Part shown: positions 37,379-45,506 of the stretch, in pieces
Position numbering within the stretch: the stretch's first letter is position 1
Layout: each line of letters opens with the position of its first letter
DNA from: Candidatus Heimdallarchaeum endolithica
Lineage (GTDB): Archaea > Asgardarchaeota > Heimdallarchaeia > Heimdallarchaeales > Heimdallarchaeaceae
Assembly (NCBI GenBank): GCA_021513715.1
Contig: CP084167.1
Span: 1,504,571 to 1,568,570, forward strand
DNA: 64,000 nt
Reading direction: 5' to 3'
Program-made: the position numbers and the translations under genes
The notes under the pieces: model-generated
Told to the model about the DNA's origin: nothing
What the model saw: the letters and a program-made list of their open reading frames with translations, nothing else
Databases searched by the model: none

Positions 37379-37738
37379 TTGAGACCTATGGAAGCCAAAC
37401 AAGTACTAAGAGATCAATTTAATGAAAGAAAGCTCAATATAAGTGAAAATGTTAGAATAAGAATGGGAAGAAAGGATTATAGAGTAGACTTTTATTTAAA
37501 AGATTATAAAATAGGAATTATAACTTTAGACTGGAATAGAACCATCCCAGTAAGTAAAATTTTGCAGTTAGAAAGAGTAAAACAAGCATTAAAATTAAAG
37601 AAACTAATCTTAGTATGTAATTCAATCAGCGAAAATGCAAAGGAATTTTTAACATACAGAAATCAAATCAACATACAAGTTGTTCATTCTTCAGAAATAG
37701 AGAAATTAGAAAGAAAAATTGATGATTTCGTTAGTTAA
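37379..37738 (+). CDS. Small protein, possibly restriction-endonuclease-like
   Basis: 119 residues from a TTG at 37379, or 116 from the ATG at 37388. The middle ('YRVDFYLKDYKIGIITLDWNR') has a strand-Asp-strand arrangement that could be a PD-(D/E)xK-like core, with 'KKLILVCNSIS' as the following strand, but the final Lys of the motif is replaced by Asp/Trp. It is therefore an uncertain, possibly inactive, nuclease-like fold. It ends against the convergent MBL-fold gene with no gap. Confidence 0.6.
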   Translation: MRPMEAKQVLRDQFNERKLNISENVRIRMGRKDYRVDFYLKDYKIGIITLDWNRTIPVSKILQLERVKQALKLKKLILVCNSISENAKEFLTYRNQINIQVVHSSEIEKLERKIDDFVS

Positions 37739-38761
37739 TCACAGATAAAAATCTAAAGTTTTTTGTTTTGTTAGCGGATAAGCATTAAAACCTCTTCTCT
37801 TTAGTTCAGAAGCAAAACAGAGAGAAGAACCATAGATTGTATATACTTTTCTGGGATTACATTTTTCTACTATACCAAGTAATTCATTAAAATCAGCATG
37901 GTCACTAACAATAATTCCGTGATCAATTGACATTTGAAACTTATAGCTGGAAAAATTACACCAACCTGAAAAGGCAAATAATCTCGCATTATATTTTGAT
38001 TTTAGATTTCGAAGAAACTCATTTCTTCCACTAATTAAAGGAGAAAATAAAATCCAGGGTTTCTTATTTTCCAATAAATTATTTTCTCTCATACATTTAT
38101 ATGAATTATAATTAAAACTCAGATTATGGTTAACAGATTCAAGAATTTTCTGTATCTTTAGGTTAGATTCATGCAAAATAAGATTATCAGAGAGACTTGA
38201 AAAATTGTCGTATAATATTTGAGCTTTGCCATAAGGATACCCCATCAAAACTACAGGTATATTTTTTAACAAATAGTCTTCAATAAGGTCTTTTGCTCTT
38301 TTAATCTCTTCTTCAAATGGTGGAAATTGGTACTTAGGCTCTCCAAAAGTAGATTCAATGATTAATGTATCACATTTTTTTGGTCGAAAGGGTTCAATTA
38401 GTTTTCCTTTTTTTTGAATAGAAACATCACCAGTATAAATTACTCTTTTACCGTAAGAATCAATTTGTAAAGCAGTAGAACCTAATGTATGTCCGCTTGA
38501 AACTTGACTAAATTTTACTTCTTCGAACTCCAAATTTCGAACAAAATTATTTGTTTTTAGTTTTGGAAAAAAGTGTTTTATTAAAGCTTCAGTGTAATGA
38601 CTACTAAGAATAGTTGTATTTTCTAAAACATGTCTAGTTGTATGATCAGAGTGGGCATGACTTACAAATAAAAGATCTGTTTTATTTTTCCTTGTAACGT
38701 CACAAGCAATAGACCAACCTCTATCAATTAATTGAATACCAGAATTCTTTATGATTTTCAT
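37739..38761 (-). CDS. Metallo-beta-lactamase-fold nuclease-like protein
   Basis: 340 residues from the ATG at 38761. The zinc motif 'FVSHAHSDHTTRH' (HxHxDH), 'SGHTLGSTALQI' and 'RVIYTGDVS' define the MBL fold, and 'VVLMGYPYGKAQILYD' plus 'VSDHADFNELLGIV' fit the beta-CASP/Snm1-like nuclease group (DNA/RNA exonucleases). It lacks the KH domains of archaeal CPSF1, and its short insert makes it closer to the Artemis/SNM1-like or 'exonuclease of the beta-lactamase fold' class. It follows psmA on the same strand after about 40 bases. Confidence 0.82.
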   Translation of the reverse strand: MKIIKNSGIQLIDRGWSIACDVTRKNKTDLLFVSHAHSDHTTRHVLENTTILSSHYTEALIKHFFPKLKTNNFVRNLEFEEVKFSQVSSGHTLGSTALQIDSYGKRVIYTGDVSIQKKGKLIEPFRPKKCDTLIIESTFGEPKYQFPPFEEEIKRAKDLIEDYLLKNIPVVLMGYPYGKAQILYDNFSSLSDNLILHESNLKIQKILESVNHNLSFNYNSYKCMRENNLLENKKPWILFSPLISGRNEFLRNLKSKYNARLFAFSGWCNFSSYKFQMSIDHGIIVSDHADFNELLGIVEKCNPRKVYTIYGSSLCFASELKRRGFNAYPLTKQKTLDFYL

Positions 38762-38804
38762 TTCAATCAATAAAAAACAAGAATTCTTAAAGAAAAAAAG
38801 AGAA

Positions 38805-39455
38805 TTATTGAATGGGTATGGAAACCACCATTATGTCTTTCTCATCTACTTCGTCTTTGACTATTTTCTTAATAACATCTTTTGCTAATGTTTCCATCTC
38901 TTCAATAGTTAAATCTTCTTTATAGTTTTCTTTTAGAATAGATATAGCTTCAGTATCTCCTTCTCCTATAGCTTTTGCTTTTACAGAGATTACTCCACCA
39001 CCAGGATCTACATAATACAAAGATGATCCTGTGTCATCTACGCCTCCTATCAGCAATCCTACTCCAAAAGGTCTTACTCCTCCTTGTTGTGTATAAAGTT
39101 GGCAGTAATCCCCTATTTTTGTAGATAATCCTTTAATGTCTGTTGGAAGGTCATAGGTCATTCTAAATATTTGAGCTTCTAGTCTTGCTCTTGAAATTAA
39201 CACTCTTCCATCTGCTGCAACACCAGCAAAAGTCGCATACACGTTGTCATCTATTTTATGTACTTTAGCATCTGGTTCGTTTAAATCGACAACACGTAGC
39301 AATCCAGCTAGAACCACACCATTTTTGCTTTTTATTCCTACTGCAATGCTTCCTCGTCTTACTGATTCTCTTGCATATTCTACTTGTATTAATCGTCCTT
39401 CTGGACTATACATAATTGAAGTTCTATCATATCCCATTGATTGTGGACCTAACAT
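38805..39455 (-). CDS. psmA: Proteasome alpha subunit, short C-terminus
   Basis: Forms the outer rings of the 20S proteasome. The signature 'YDRTSIMYSPEGRLIQVEYA' at the start is canonical, with 'YTQQGGVRPFGVGLLIGGVD' in the middle. With 216 residues it is shorter than archaeal alpha subunits (about 230-260): it stops after 'DIMVVSIPIQ', where others continue with a last strand and helix. The Lys that pairs with the HbYX tail of activators appears kept in 'DAKVHKIDD'. It lies 1 base after psmB, forming an operon. Confidence 0.93.
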   Translation of the reverse strand: MLGPQSMGYDRTSIMYSPEGRLIQVEYARESVRRGSIAVGIKSKNGVVLAGLLRVVDLNEPDAKVHKIDDNVYATFAGVAADGRVLISRARLEAQIFRMTYDLPTDIKGLSTKIGDYCQLYTQQGGVRPFGVGLLIGGVDDTGSSLYYVDPGGGVISVKAKAIGEGDTEAISILKENYKEDLTIEEMETLAKDVIKKIVKDEVDEKDIMVVSIPIQ

Positions 39456-39456
39456 T

Positions 39457-40119
39457 TTATAACTCCTCCAATATTTTCTTTATTTCTTCTTCAGTTAACC
39501 ATCGGATTCCGTCTTTGTTTACAACCAATGCATCCATACCATTACCTGTTGCTGTATCTCTACTAATTGAAGTAGAGAGTGCTCTTAATCCTAGTTTAAT
39601 AGCTTCCTTTTCTGTAAGATCTTCTTTCCAGAAAGCTTCTAATACACCATAAGTGAAGAGTGAACCAGAACCTGTAGAAGCGTAGTCTTCATCAATTATT
39701 GCTCCTGATGCATCCAAATTGTAAACATGGGGACCATATTTATCTAGACCACACACTAACATTGCAACATAGAAAGGCATGTAAGATCTAAATTGTTCAT
39801 ATAATACAGAAGCAAGAAGATTACCTGCCATTTTTGTTGTAGGAGGATAACCTCTGTTTAGTTCATATAGATTTAAGTTAGCTTTAGTAAGATTAACTAA
39901 ATATTGGGCATCAGCTACTAAACCAGCGATCGTTGCTACTGTATAATCATTTAATTGATGAAGCTTTTTAGCTCTTTTTGAAGCAACGAAGGTTCCTGCA
40001 GAAGCTCGTCTATCAGTTGCAACAACAACACCATCCTTAAATCTAAGAGCAACAGTTGTTGTCCCTTTCATTGGATTTTCAAATGGATTTTGTTGTCCAT
40101 AATTATTCATCATATTCAT
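39457..40119 (-). CDS. psmB: Proteasome beta subunit (catalytic)
   Basis: N-terminal-threonine protease subunit. A 19-residue propeptide ends at Gly19, exposing Thr20 (mature Thr1) in 'KGTTTVALRFKDG'. The partner residues Asp17 (Asp36 here, 'VATDRRAS') and Lys33 (Lys52 here, 'RAKKLHQL') are in place. 220 residues is normal. AGAGGT at 40126-40131 is the ribosome-binding site. It is the first gene of psmB-psmA, divergent from a winged-helix regulator. Confidence 0.95.
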   Translation of the reverse strand: MNMMNNYGQQNPFENPMKGTTTVALRFKDGVVVATDRRASAGTFVASKRAKKLHQLNDYTVATIAGLVADAQYLVNLTKANLNLYELNRGYPPTTKMAGNLLASVLYEQFRSYMPFYVAMLVCGLDKYGPHVYNLDASGAIIDEDYASTGSGSLFTYGVLEAFWKEDLTEKEAIKLGLRALSTSISRDTATGNGMDALVVNKDGIRWLTEEEIKKILEEL

Positions 40120-40258
40120 TTTTAAACCTCTATTTTTTTTTAATTACCAATATTGTGATTGTTGCTATATATCAATTATTTTTTTTCCTTTATAATGACT
40201 CACTTTTTACAGAAACTTAAAGGAGAAAATTGCTAATTTTACAATCAATCACAATTCG

Positions 40259-40267
40259 TATATAAAG
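40259..40267 (+). promoter_or_regulatory. TATA box for the winged-helix gene
   Basis: TATATAAAG centred about 37 bases before the ATG at 40300. An archaeal start site about 25 bases downstream would give a very short or absent leader. Confidence 0.5.
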
Positions 40268-40299
40268 ATATATTTATTATATTTGCTACTATTTTAATA

Positions 40300-40995
40300 A
40301 TGAATGCAATGAATCTGCATAGAGACTATTTTGAGAAATTCGAATATAGTGAGCCTAACTTAGGAAACTTACCATATGACCTTTTTTACTCAAATGAATA
40401 TAATTACATCACTCTTCCTGAAGTGCAAGTTCTCTTTGCTTTAACAGATTCAAGTACTTCATATACCTTTTCAGGTTTAAGAAAGAGAACTCAACTACAT
40501 CAATATAAAATCTCTAAATCTTTAAAGAGGTTACAAGAACGGGACTTAATAGATAAGGAACAAGATGGAACATATTCTTTAACAGCTAAAGGAGAAGAAT
40601 TTTCACGAAAACTTATTAAAGAACTATTAAAAAGAAAAGACATTTCTTATCCAAAATATAATAATTTTCAAATTCAAAGAGTAAAATTGTTTGCAAAAAG
40701 AAATTTAGACCAAAAATACATAAAAAAGAAACTTTATGGACGTTGGTTCGGTGATTTCAGATTTCTGTACGCTAAAGAAGATGAAAAAAGTTTGAAACTT
40801 TGTTGGGAAGATACAGAAAATTGGCAAATAATTTTAGAGAACACCATATATAACCAATTGTACATTCAATTTAATCTCAGAGATTACGAAAAAACAAAAA
40901 TTGATAATTTTACTAATTGGTTATCCAAAGAACTTCTCACAGAGGTTGATATTCCATCTTATTCACTAAACCAAAAATCTGAAGTTTACAATTAA
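40300..40995 (+). CDS. Winged-helix transcription regulator-like protein
   Basis: 231 residues. About 45-110 form a winged helix: 'VQVLFALTDSSTSYTFSGLR', recognition helix 'KISKSLKRLQERDLID', and wing 'EQDGTYSLTAKG'. The N-terminal 40 residues and C-terminal 110 residues ('LYGRWFGDFRFLYAKEDE') form an unrecognised sensor-like domain. It is divergent from the proteasome operon across 180 bases with a clear TATA box, so it may act on that promoter; this is inference only. Confidence 0.75.
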   Translation: MNAMNLHRDYFEKFEYSEPNLGNLPYDLFYSNEYNYITLPEVQVLFALTDSSTSYTFSGLRKRTQLHQYKISKSLKRLQERDLIDKEQDGTYSLTAKGEEFSRKLIKELLKRKDISYPKYNNFQIQRVKLFAKRNLDQKYIKKKLYGRWFGDFRFLYAKEDEKSLKLCWEDTENWQIILENTIYNQLYIQFNLRDYEKTKIDNFTNWLSKELLTEVDIPSYSLNQKSEVYN

Positions 40996-41028
40996 ATAAA
41001 ATTCTCTACTAAATTTTTTCATATCCAA

Positions 41029-42774
41029 TTAGTTTTCAAAAACTGAATGCATATCTGAAAGATGGTCTTCTGGTGCCTCTGCAGTGGGGTGTAAAAACAC
41101 TTCACCATCTAATATTGTAAATGGGATCCTCCTTTTATCGATCCATGGAGCAATTTCCCTAAATTCCTTAAATAGGTCATTACTCACAATCATTGCTGTT
41201 TCTTCTTCTGCAATACGAAGAATAAATTTATCTCCATCTACTCTTGCAGGTAACATCTTTATTGCACCTTCTTTTACTAATTGATCCAGTCTCTTTTGAT
41301 TATCAATCTGATATCGAAGTGCAGCGTCAGCCACAGTAATTATTTTCTTAAAATTAGACCTACTAAGTTTGTTTATCATTGCTTCAATGTTAGCTAACTT
41401 TGGATGTCCAGCAGAATCTTTTTCTTCCCAAGCAACATTACTACCATCTACAATAACTATATCATAAGGATATGTGGTTTCAGGAAAGATGCGTTCTTGC
41501 TCTCCTCTAGTCATTTTTACTAATCCTTTAATAATATCTCTTGAAAAATAACCTATTCCTAAAAGTATTGTTATCAAGAGAATAATAATTGTAATATTTT
41601 TGTCAAAAGGGTTCAATGGTTCATCATTAGATATAATTTGTATATAGAACTCTCCACTAAAATAGAAACTTGTAAACCAATAAATCTCTGGTTGAATTTT
41701 CCAAGCAATTTGAATCGAGAGAGTGATACTTGTATTACCAGCTTCTATAGGTTCATCTTTTAAGATTATATGATGCCCTGAAAAACTAGGAGATATGGCA
41801 AATATTTTTCCATTAATTTCAGAGAATGATATGAGAGAGCAAGTAATCTCATGCTCAATGTAAACAACATCAGTTTCGTAATTAGCTATGTCATAAGTAA
41901 TTAGATATTCCTTGTTTAGCGATGCATTCACAGAAAAATGAACATTACTGACTGAAATATTTGGGTAACAGATTATATACAATGGTTCACTTAAAACAAT
42001 AACAGGATTATCTGGATCATCAAGATTTGTAAATGAAACTTGATACGAATGTTTTTGATATAAGGGTTCATTTGTAAAAAACCTTATCGTTCCTTTATAA
42101 CTTTCTCCACTATTTAACATTAGATTCAAATATGGAAGATAGATAATTGGACTAGCTTCTGTTCCTTGGCGATCAACTAAGGCTGAGATAGTTACATTAG
42201 TAACAGCTGTTCCACCTACATTTACCAACTGAAAGTCTACTTCAGTAGTTGAATTACGTTTTAAAATAATTTTATTATTGACGAATGTCATTTCTATTTG
42301 TCCACTAGGTAGAACCTCAAGGGTAAAAGTAGCAGTTTGATAAGTAGTTATAACATTTGTACCGTTAACAAAACTTTCGACAGAATAGTTTCCTGTTGGT
42401 TGACTATAAAAATCTTTTTTGTTAATTTGAACAACATAGTCTAATGAAGAATTAGTTATTATATAGTTATTTTCAATTATTTTTGTAGTTTCATAAGAGA
42501 TGTTATAAAAAATAGTAGCATCATCGTCTACTGGACTACCATTAAGCCAAGACAGGTGGAAAAGTATAACTAAATCGTCAATTCCACGCTTTATTACAGA
42601 AGAATTCAGCGATAAGGTAAAATTTACTTCTGATTTTTCTGAATGATAATAATATCTGGAAATAGGCTCTTGTGATTCAGTTACTTCAGTATTTAACATT
42701 GGAGAACGAATAATGAAGCACGAGATTGTGAGGAACGTAAGAATGGATAGCATGATTAGTAGTTTTTTTTTCAT
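41029..42774 (-). CDS. Membrane-tethered Regnase (Zc3h12a)-like NYN ribonuclease
   Basis: 581 residues. A signal peptide or anchor (about 4-24) precedes a beta-rich, CARDB/Ig-like extracellular region (about 50-385) with many N-glycosylation sites. A membrane helix (about 392-412) leads to a cytoplasmic NYN domain (about 432-565). It has 'IVIVDGSNVAWEEK' (first Asp), 'GDKFILRIAEEETAMIVSND' (acidic cluster) and 'FKEFREI', closely matching the pattern of Regnase-1-type RNases. Outside sensing coupled to RNA cleavage inside is a reasonable inference. It lies downstream of the RNase P RNA gene on the same strand. Confidence 0.85.
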   Translation of the reverse strand: MKKKLLIMLSILTFLTISCFIIRSPMLNTEVTESQEPISRYYYHSEKSEVNFTLSLNSSVIKRGIDDLVILFHLSWLNGSPVDDDATIFYNISYETTKIIENNYIITNSSLDYVVQINKKDFYSQPTGNYSVESFVNGTNVITTYQTATFTLEVLPSGQIEMTFVNNKIILKRNSTTEVDFQLVNVGGTAVTNVTISALVDRQGTEASPIIYLPYLNLMLNSGESYKGTIRFFTNEPLYQKHSYQVSFTNLDDPDNPVIVLSEPLYIICYPNISVSNVHFSVNASLNKEYLITYDIANYETDVVYIEHEITCSLISFSEINGKIFAISPSFSGHHIILKDEPIEAGNTSITLSIQIAWKIQPEIYWFTSFYFSGEFYIQIISNDEPLNPFDKNITIIILLITILLGIGYFSRDIIKGLVKMTRGEQERIFPETTYPYDIVIVDGSNVAWEEKDSAGHPKLANIEAMINKLSRSNFKKIITVADAALRYQIDNQKRLDQLVKEGAIKMLPARVDGDKFILRIAEEETAMIVSNDLFKEFREIAPWIDKRRIPFTILDGEVFLHPTAEAPEDHLSDMHSVFEN

Positions 42775-42847
42775 TTAATGACCTCCAATGCTTTTATTGA
42801 AGTAATAATTCCATATAATATATTCACTTAATAAGTTTTTATCTTAA

Positions 42848-43168
42848 AGGGTGTGCGGGAATACCCCTGATTCTGTTCGGAAGTCATTTAGATGAAACTT
42901 CCTAGCAACATTCATCTATGCGCTTTACCCGACTTAGAAAGTCCTATTTAAGCTTGCACCACGATGTATGATCGTTTCATCGCTCCCTCTTTACTCCTCA
43001 ATAACTTCACAGGTCACCCTATGTGCCATATCATTGTCAACGTAAAGAGGACGTGTCGTTTCTATTTCAGGGACCACGTTCTCACGTGATGGGTTTGCAC
43101 CCATATCGTTTTTTAGGTGTCAGGAGGTTCCTCAGGTTTAACCCGAAAGTTGCTCTCCCGCTCACCCT
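42848..43168 (-). ncRNA. rnpB: RNase P RNA
   Basis: On the minus strand the ends pair as P1 (AGGGTGAGCGGG with CCCGCACACCCT). Conserved blocks appear in order: CTGAGGAACCTCCTGAC near the 5' end, GAAACGACACGTCC and GGGAGCGATGAAACG in the middle, AGATGAATGTTGCT, and GAACAGAATCAGGGGTATTCCCGC at the 3' end. The order and wording fit an archaeal type A molecule of about 320 nt that processes tRNA 5' ends. Exact ends are estimated from P1. A TATA-like AAAAATATA lies just upstream. Confidence 0.93.
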
Positions 43169-43338
43169 AATAGTACTATATTTTTATCAAAAATAAAGCT
43201 AGCTGTTACAGATTGTTAAATAAATTTTGAAAATGGAACAAAAATATTAAATCTTAAGTCGATACTTTATAACAAAAGACATTAAATATCGAATGATTTA
43301 TTTAGGTAGGGAAAATTCAATGTTTGAAGAGTGAAAAA

Positions 43339-43416
43339 GGGCCAGTAGTCTAGCTTGGATAAGGCACCTGCCTGCGGAGCAGGGTATCGCAGGTTCAAGT
43401 CCTGCCTGGCCCGCCA
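43339..43416 (+). tRNA. tRNA-Arg (anticodon GCG)
   Basis: The acceptor GGGCCAG/CTGGCCC pairs fully. The anticodon stem CCTGC/GCAGG encloses CTGCGGA, anticodon GCG (codons CGC/CGU). The T-arm AGGTTCAAGTCCT is standard. Discriminator G is at 43413 and CCA (43414-43416) is encoded. No intron was seen. A TTTATTTA stretch about 40 bases upstream may be its promoter. Confidence 0.95.
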
Positions 43417-43421
43417 TTTTT
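43417..43421 (+). terminator. T-run terminator after tRNA-Arg(GCG)
   Basis: TTTTT directly after the encoded CCA is the usual archaeal termination signal. It overlaps the stop codon end of the convergent bshB gene. Confidence 0.5.
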
Positions 43422-44070
43422 ACAAAAGTGAATGTTTTGTTTTATAAAAAGGGCTTGTTTTTTTCAAGGGGACCTCCAAAAATGCTTCTGCAAACTCCAC
43501 TTGTGCTTGTGTACCTCTCATTTTTGTTCTATACTTATGAAACTCGATATAGAAATTATTTCCTCCTTTGTCGAGCTGAGAACTATAACATTTCATAGCT
43601 TTTTCTTTTACTTCAACAAAATCTGAAATGTCAACAATTACATGAGGATTCGACAATAGAACAGTCGTTTCAGTGAAGTAAAGCTTAGAAACAACAAATG
43701 AGTTTGAATACTGTGTTTCATGTGCTGCCCATTCTATTGCCTCTTTAACCATAGAACTTGTTAAACGATGTTCAACGTGATAATCATCATCCATATGGGT
43801 CACTATTATTTCAGGACGATAAGTGAGAATAAATTCAATAATTTGATTTTTTATTTCTACTTCATTATTTTCTATTTCTTTATAATTTAGGATTATTGCT
43901 TTTTTAACGTTCAGAATCTTTGTAGCTTCTATGTATTCTTTTCTTCTTACCCCATTTGAAGTTAAACAAAGCGAATACACATCATTTCCCAAAGCGGAAT
44001 AGCGAGCAATAGTTCCCCCTGTACTAAAACTTTCATCATCAGGGTGCGCAAAAATAAAGGCAATGTTCAT
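43420..44070 (-). CDS. bshB: BshB-like PIG-L deacetylase (bacillithiol step 2)
   Basis: 216 residues of the PIG-L/LmbE zinc deacetylase family, predicted to remove acetate from GlcNAc-malate. The zinc motif 'FAHPDDESFSTGG' (HPDDE, about residue 9) and a second His in 'VTHMDDDYHVEHRLTS' (HxDHxxxH-like, about 108) are complete. PIG-L enzymes act on several sugars, so the BshB role depends on bshA and bshC being 13 kb away in the same window. The next gene upstream, same strand, is a thioredoxin-reductase-like flavoprotein. Confidence 0.8.
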   Translation of the reverse strand: MNIAFIFAHPDDESFSTGGTIARYSALGNDVYSLCLTSNGVRRKEYIEATKILNVKKAIILNYKEIENNEVEIKNQIIEFILTYRPEIIVTHMDDDYHVEHRLTSSMVKEAIEWAAHETQYSNSFVVSKLYFTETTVLLSNPHVIVDISDFVEVKEKAMKCYSSQLDKGGNNFYIEFHKYRTKMRGTQAQVEFAEAFLEVPLKKTSPFYKTKHSLL

Positions 44071-44123
44071 AAAGAAAATTAAAAAAAAGTAGAGATAAAG
44101 ATTTCTATCTTCTAAAAAACAAA

Positions 44124-45125
44124 TTATTTTTTGTTGATATAGTTTACTGCATTAATTCCAGCCTTGTATCCTTCACCCATTAATATTGCACAATAATCTT
44201 CTTCTCCTGTTATTACTCCTGCTGCAAAAATCCCTGGAATGGTTGTTTCTTTTTTACTATTTGTCACTAAAAATCCTTCTTCATTAATTTTTATATCGAG
44301 TTCTTTCAACATTGAGAGATCAGGCTTATCTTTTAATTCTATAAAAACTGCATTTACTGAAAGTTCTTTTTCTTCTCCATCTTCAACAAATTTTATTCCA
44401 GTTACAAACTGTGTTCCTACTACTTCAACTTTTGATAGATCAATTCCATATTTTATTTTTACATTTGGGGATTTTTCTAATTTTTTCATAAAACGCTTGT
44501 CAATGTCAAGAGTAGAAGATGGACAAATAACAGTGACTTTTCTGCAATATTTTCTCAAGAAAAGAGCTCCTCTTGCTGCAAAATTATCCTTTCCAATAAT
44601 ACAAACTTTTTTTCCTCTGAACAAAGCCCCGTCACATACTGCACAATAAGAAAGGCCCTGACTTTCAAATTCTTCTTCTCCTTTAATTGCCCCTTTTAAT
44701 TCTGGGAGATCATAAGCGAGGATTACAGCTTTCGCTCTAATTGTTTCTCCTTCTTCAGTTACTAAAACAAAGTTTTCTTCTTCTTTCTTAATCTTTGAAA
44801 TTTTCTCTTCTTCAATTTCAATTCTTTTTCCTTTCATTTCTAAATTGTCATTTTGCTCTTCAGAAGATGAAAAAGAAGAAATATACTCGTTGTTAAACTT
44901 TTCAATTTGCCCTAAAATCTGAACAATATAGTCAACTCCTACTACACTTTCAATTCCAGGGATCGTATCAATAGTTCCTTTTTTTGCTGTAATAGTATTA
45001 TAGGGTATCCCAAAAAGTTTTACTTTAAGGTCAGGGTTTTTTGAATAAGCAGCTATTGCAGCTGATAATCCTGTTAATCCTGAACCAATTATAACTAAAT
45101 CAATAGTCCCATCTTTTTTGTTCAT
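44124..45125 (-). CDS. Thioredoxin-reductase-like flavoprotein
   Basis: About 333 residues from the Met at 45125, which places the FAD motif 'LVIIGSGLTGLSAAIA' at the start as in relatives; a GTG/ATG-type start up to 45167 would add 14 residues. The redox pair is CAVCDG (about residue 160). The second FAD motif 'IPGIFAAGVITG' is near the end. The nucleotide-binding loop reads 'CIIGKDNFAARGALFL' and the NADPH-selective HRRxxxR is absent ('VICPSSTLD' instead), so the electron donor may not be NADPH. Its place beside bshB suggests thiol reduction. Confidence 0.85.
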   Translation of the reverse strand: MNKKDGTIDLVIIGSGLTGLSAAIAAYSKNPDLKVKLFGIPYNTITAKKGTIDTIPGIESVVGVDYIVQILGQIEKFNNEYISSFSSSEEQNDNLEMKGKRIEIEEEKISKIKKEEENFVLVTEEGETIRAKAVILAYDLPELKGAIKGEEEFESQGLSYCAVCDGALFRGKKVCIIGKDNFAARGALFLRKYCRKVTVICPSSTLDIDKRFMKKLEKSPNVKIKYGIDLSKVEVVGTQFVTGIKFVEDGEEKELSVNAVFIELKDKPDLSMLKELDIKINEEGFLVTNSKKETTIPGIFAAGVITGEEDYCAILMGEGYKAGINAVNYINKK

Positions 45126-45247
45126 ATAAGTAGTAAACACAGAATTAAAAATAAAGTTAACTGTCATTTGTTTTGCGGATAATTTTTCGACATCCTTTTT
45201 ATAAAATAAAGAGAAAATATATATAGAAAATTTTATGGGGACTTAAA

Positions 45248-45466
45248 ATGGGCAAACAAGAAATTTCTGTTTCAGGAAAAAGATTAATACAATTACTAGA
45301 AGAAAAGGGGCCTTTGACACAAAAACAACTAATTATTGAGTCTGAGATACCCGCTCGAACAGCTAGATATGCTTTAAAGAGATTAATCGAAATGGGGTTA
45401 ATCATAAAGAGAAATAACCTAGCTGATATGAGAAGCGTTTATTATTTCTTAGTTGAGGAAAACTAA
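45248..45466 (+). CDS. Small winged-helix protein
   Basis: 72 residues, almost entirely a MarR/ArsR-like winged helix: 'RLIQLLEEKGPLTQKQLIIE', recognition helix 'ARTARYALKRLIEMGLI' and a wing ending 'SVYYFLVEE'. An AATATATATAG TATA-like element (about 45216-45226) lies upstream. It is divergent from the TrxR-like gene, so it might regulate the thiol genes; this is inference from position. A lone DNA-binding domain of this size would need to dimerise. Confidence 0.8.
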   Translation: MGKQEISVSGKRLIQLLEEKGPLTQKQLIIESEIPARTARYALKRLIEMGLIIKRNNLADMRSVYYFLVEEN

Positions 45467-45506
45467 TTTAATAGTAACTTCCCCAACTTTCTATTGTATA
45501 TTCTCT

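Noticed and set aside
43420..44070. Reading the PIG-L gene as a general GlcNAc deacetylase unrelated to bacillithiol
   Set aside because: Not excluded, but bshA- and bshC-like genes in the same window make BshB the best single call.
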